A stretch of 64,000 nucleotides of DNA from assembly GCF_003014535.1 (NCBI RefSeq), contig NZ_PYGD01000001.1, positions 930,001-994,000 of the forward strand, in the 5' to 3' direction. Shown one piece after another: positions 61,358 to 64,000 of the stretch; the first letter of the stretch is position 1, and each line of letters begins with the position of its first letter. A program made the position numbers and the translations under genes. The stretch is from Taibaiella chishuiensis. GTDB lineage: Bacteria; Bacteroidota; Bacteroidia; Chitinophagales; Chitinophagaceae. The notes beneath the pieces are model-generated. The model was not told where the DNA came from and did no database searches. It worked only from the letters and a program-made list of their open reading frames with translations.

Positions 61358-63925
61358 ATGATGGACGAGGAACTCCAACAAGAAGAAACATCCAGCACGC
61401 CATCCATCAACAGGATGTATGAGAGCTGGTTTTTAGAATACGCCAGTTATGTAATACTTGAACGTGCCGTACCCGCTGTAGAAGATGGCCTGAAGCCGGT
61501 GCAGCGCCGTATCCTTCACGCGATGAAGGAGATGGACGACGGCCGGTTTAATAAAGTAGCCAATATTATCGGTCAGACCATGCAGTACCACCCGCATGGT
61601 GATGCGTCGATCGGCGATGCCATTACCAATGTGGGACAGAAGGACCTGATGATCGAAACCCAGGGTAACTGGGGCGATGTGCGTACCGGCGACAGCGCGG
61701 CCGCAGCCCGTTATATCGAGGCCCGCCTGTCGAAATTTGCGCTGGAAGTGGCCTTCAACGGTAAAACCACCGAATGGCAGCTGAGTTACGATGGCCGTAA
61801 GAACGAGCCGGTAACCCTGCCCATGAAGTTCCCGCTGCTGCTTACGCAGGGTGCCGAAGGTATTGCTGTAGGTCTTTCGACCAAAATATTGCCGCATAAC
61901 TTCTGCGAGGTGATCGATGCCGCAGTGAAACACCTGAAAGGACGCAAATTTGAATTGTATCCCGATTTTATGACCGGTGGTATGATCGATACCAATAACT
62001 ACAACGATGGCGCCCGCGGCGGCAAAGTGCGGGTCAGGGTGCATATCGAAGAGCTGGATAAAAAGACCCTGCTGATCAAGTCGGTGCCTTATGGCGTAAC
62101 CACGCAGCAACTGATCGACAGCATACTCAAAGCCAACGACAGCGGCAAGATCAAAATCAAGAGCGTAACCGACAATACGGCCAGGGATGTGGAAGTAGCG
62201 GTGCAGCTGGCGCCGGGCGTATCGTCCGACCAGACCATCGACGCGCTGTATGCCTTTACCGATTGCGAAACCTCCATATCGCCCAATGCCTGTATCATTC
62301 TCGAAGACAAGCCACACTTCGTAGGCGTTACCGACCTGCTGAAACACTCGGTAGAACATACCAAGGGCTTGCTGAAAAGAGAGCTGGAAATAAAACTGGC
62401 CGAGCTTGAAGACGACTGGCACTACTCTTCGCTGGAAAAAATCTTTATCGAAAAACGTATTTACCGCGATATCGAAGAAGAAACTACCTGGGAAGGCGTA
62501 CTGGCTGCGATCGACAACGGGTTGAAGCCTTACAAGAAGCTTTTCCGCAGGGAAATTATACAGGAAGATATCGTGAAGCTGACCGAGATCCGCATCAAAA
62601 GGATTTCCAGGTTCGACTCCTTCAAGGCCGATGAACATATTAAAGCGACCGAAGCGAATATTGCCGAAACCAAACATCATATCGAGCACCTGGTCGACTA
62701 TGCGATCGCTTATTATGAAAACCTGCTGAAGAAATACGGCAAAGGCCGGGAGCGCAAAACAGAAATAAAAATATTCGACAATATACAGGCCACCAAAGTA
62801 GCTATTGCCAATGCCAAGCTTTATGTAAACCGTAAAGAAGGCTTTATCGGTACGGGGCTGAAGAAAGACGAATTTGTATGCGATTGTTCGGATATCGACA
62901 ACATCATCGTGTTCCGCAAAGATGGCGCGATGATCGTAACCAAGGTTTCCGATAAGACCTTCGTGGGCAAAGACATTATCCACCTGGACGTATTCCGTAA
63001 AAACGACGAACGTACCACTTACAATATGATGTATATGGATGGCAGTTCGGGTGTGGTATATGCCAAGCGTTTTAACGTAACCGGCATTACCCGCGATAAG
63101 GAATACGACCTGACCAAAGGTAATAAAGGCAGCAAGGTGATGTACCTGACCGCAAATGCCAACGGCGAAGCCGAGGTAGTATCGGTAACCCTGTCGCCGG
63201 GCAGCACCGCGCGCAACAAGGTTTTCGATTTCTATTTCGAAGAGTTGGCCATTAAAGGCCGCAGCTCGCAGGGCAACCAGATTACCAAATACCCCGTGCG
63301 GCAGATCAAGTTTAAAGAACAGGGCCGTAGCACCCTTTCGGCGCCCAAGATCTGGTACGACGAGCAGGTGGGCCGCCTGAACACCGATGGTTATGGCAGG
63401 CTGCTCGGCAGTTTCGAACAGGACAACCGGATCGTGGTGTTCTTCAAAGATGGTCATTACGAACTTACCGATTTCGACCTGAGCAACCGTTACGAGCCGC
63501 AGCAGATCGTACGGATCGAGAAATTCGATCCCGAAAAGGTGATCACTGCCGTATATTACGATGCTGATAAGACCCAGTATAATGTAAAGCGTTTCCATAT
63601 CGAAACGCAGACGCTGAAAAATAAATTCCTGTTTATAAAAGAAGGTCCGAAGCATAAGCTTGAACTGGTAACAACGGTACAGGATCCGGTTGCCCTGCTG
63701 AAAACCGGTAAGAAAAAAACGGAAGCCCGCGAAGAGGAAGTGAACCTGGCCGAAAAAGTAGGCGTAAGCGGGTATAAAGCCGTGGGTAATAAACTTTGCG
63801 AAAAAGACCTGCTGGAGATAACTGTGGAAGAGCCGGCTATTGCCCCTGAAGCAGAACCGGAGGAAGAAAAAGGCCATGCCGCTGCTAAAAAAGAGCCCAG
63901 CGACGACTCGCCGACTTTGTTTTAA
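61358..63925 (+). CDS. parC: DNA topoisomerase IV subunit A
   Basis: 855 residues from the ATG at 61358 (a second ATG follows at 61361). YVILERAVPAVEDGLKPVQRRILHAM, IIGQTMQYHPHGDASIGDAI and GDSAAAARYIEARL (catalytic Tyr119) form the cleavage domain; a coiled-coil gate (~350-470) and beta-pinwheel repeats (~500-780) follow. The GyrA box is absent, so it is ParC rather than GyrA. It decatenates chromosomes with ParE, which is not encoded in the window. The acidic, Ala/Pro/Lys-rich C-terminal tail is typical of Bacteroidota. Confidence 0.94.
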   Translation: MMDEELQQEETSSTPSINRMYESWFLEYASYVILERAVPAVEDGLKPVQRRILHAMKEMDDGRFNKVANIIGQTMQYHPHGDASIGDAITNVGQKDLMIETQGNWGDVRTGDSAAAARYIEARLSKFALEVAFNGKTTEWQLSYDGRKNEPVTLPMKFPLLLTQGAEGIAVGLSTKILPHNFCEVIDAAVKHLKGRKFELYPDFMTGGMIDTNNYNDGARGGKVRVRVHIEELDKKTLLIKSVPYGVTTQQLIDSILKANDSGKIKIKSVTDNTARDVEVAVQLAPGVSSDQTIDALYAFTDCETSISPNACIILEDKPHFVGVTDLLKHSVEHTKGLLKRELEIKLAELEDDWHYSSLEKIFIEKRIYRDIEEETTWEGVLAAIDNGLKPYKKLFRREIIQEDIVKLTEIRIKRISRFDSFKADEHIKATEANIAETKHHIEHLVDYAIAYYENLLKKYGKGRERKTEIKIFDNIQATKVAIANAKLYVNRKEGFIGTGLKKDEFVCDCSDIDNIIVFRKDGAMIVTKVSDKTFVGKDIIHLDVFRKNDERTTYNMMYMDGSSGVVYAKRFNVTGITRDKEYDLTKGNKGSKVMYLTANANGEAEVVSVTLSPGSTARNKVFDFYFEELAIKGRSSQGNQITKYPVRQIKFKEQGRSTLSAPKIWYDEQVGRLNTDGYGRLLGSFEQDNRIVVFFKDGHYELTDFDLSNRYEPQQIVRIEKFDPEKVITAVYYDADKTQYNVKRFHIETQTLKNKFLFIKEGPKHKLELVTTVQDPVALLKTGKKKTEAREEEVNLAEKVGVSGYKAVGNKLCEKDLLEITVEEPAIAPEAEPEEEKGHAAAKKEPSDDSPTLF

Positions 63926-63957
63926 ACAACGGCCTGAGCAGGGCTATATGCGGTAAA

Positions 63958-64000
63958 ATGAGGTTAAAAGAGATAAAAATTTTATTGAATAATTCAAAGG
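63958..64000 (+). CDS. Possible start of a downstream gene, cut by window end
   Basis: ATG at 63958 opens a frame of 14 codons (MRLKEIKILLNNSK) that runs off the window 32 bases after the parC stop. The amino-acid mix is plausible, but the evidence is only an open frame with a start codon. Confidence 0.25.
   Translation, partial: MRLKEIKILLNNSK

Noticed and set aside
61433-63877. 814-codon open frame antisense to parC
   Set aside because: Shadow of a strongly biased real gene; the plus-strand frame has the full topoisomerase motif set.

Overview
The window reads as a chromosomal segment of a Bacteroidota bacterium, most likely Chitinophagaceae or a close relative. The evidence is a SusC/SusD outer-membrane pair, two large proteins with type IX secretion C-terminal sorting domains, lipid-anchored outer-membrane proteins, and many genes preceded by the Bacteroidota -7 promoter element TAnnTTTG and lacking clear Shine-Dalgarno sites. 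The family assignment is inference from gene content; no 16S gene is present.

Layout. 1-5.9 kb is accessory DNA: the 3' part of a secreted YWTD-propeller protein, a beta-helix protein without a signal peptide, a small orphan protein, two gene-poor stretches, and a tandem repeat array abutting tRNA-Ser(GGA). 5.9-13.8 kb holds a SusC/SusD pair, then lpxH, a SixA-like phosphatase and a sugar-kinase/RapZ-C fusion. 13.8-14.8 kb is non-coding with a hairpin element and a gene remnant, followed by a secreted beta-helix protein. 16.7-23.6 kb looks like a phosphate locus: a PiT transporter and its DUF47 partner diverge from a TonB-dependent receptor followed by a beta-helix lipoprotein. The receptor and the lipoprotein each have their own promoter, overlapped by direct repeats in strict 11-bp register, which is the geometry of a Pho box. 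23.7-29.5 kb carries a TPR protein, DUF3108, DUF2480, a DEDDh exonuclease, folK, a deoxynucleoside kinase and an orphan ParA.

29.6-34.0 kb, on the minus strand, is a cytochrome c oxidase accessory cluster: heme O synthase, two subunit-III-type proteins, subunit IV, SCO and DUF420. 34.2-35.8 kb has iscA and a cysteine desulfurase. Methylmalonyl-CoA epimerase and a large SNF2 helicase follow. 39.4-46.6 kb is a complete histidine operon, hisG-D-C-B-H-A-F-IE. It is preceded by a promoter, a His-rich leader peptide and an attenuator with a visible antiterminator, so the operon is probably controlled by ribosome stalling at His codons. 46.6-64 kb is mixed housekeeping: dipeptide epimerase, ketoacyl synthase, ABC permease, OmpA lipoprotein, an RprXY-like two-component system, hydrolases, free-methionine sulfoxide reductase, patatin, SDR, aroE, PadR with a coupled 42-residue ORF, and parC.

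The strongest points for follow-up are the two 11-bp-register arrays and the TonB receptor/lipoprotein units they appear to control, the his leader/attenuator, a PDZ-like domain inserted in the PiT transporter, the kinase/RapZ-C fusion, an EF-hand loop in the DUF420 protein, and the tRNA-linked repeat array. All function calls come from reading the sequence and family knowledge; no database search was run.
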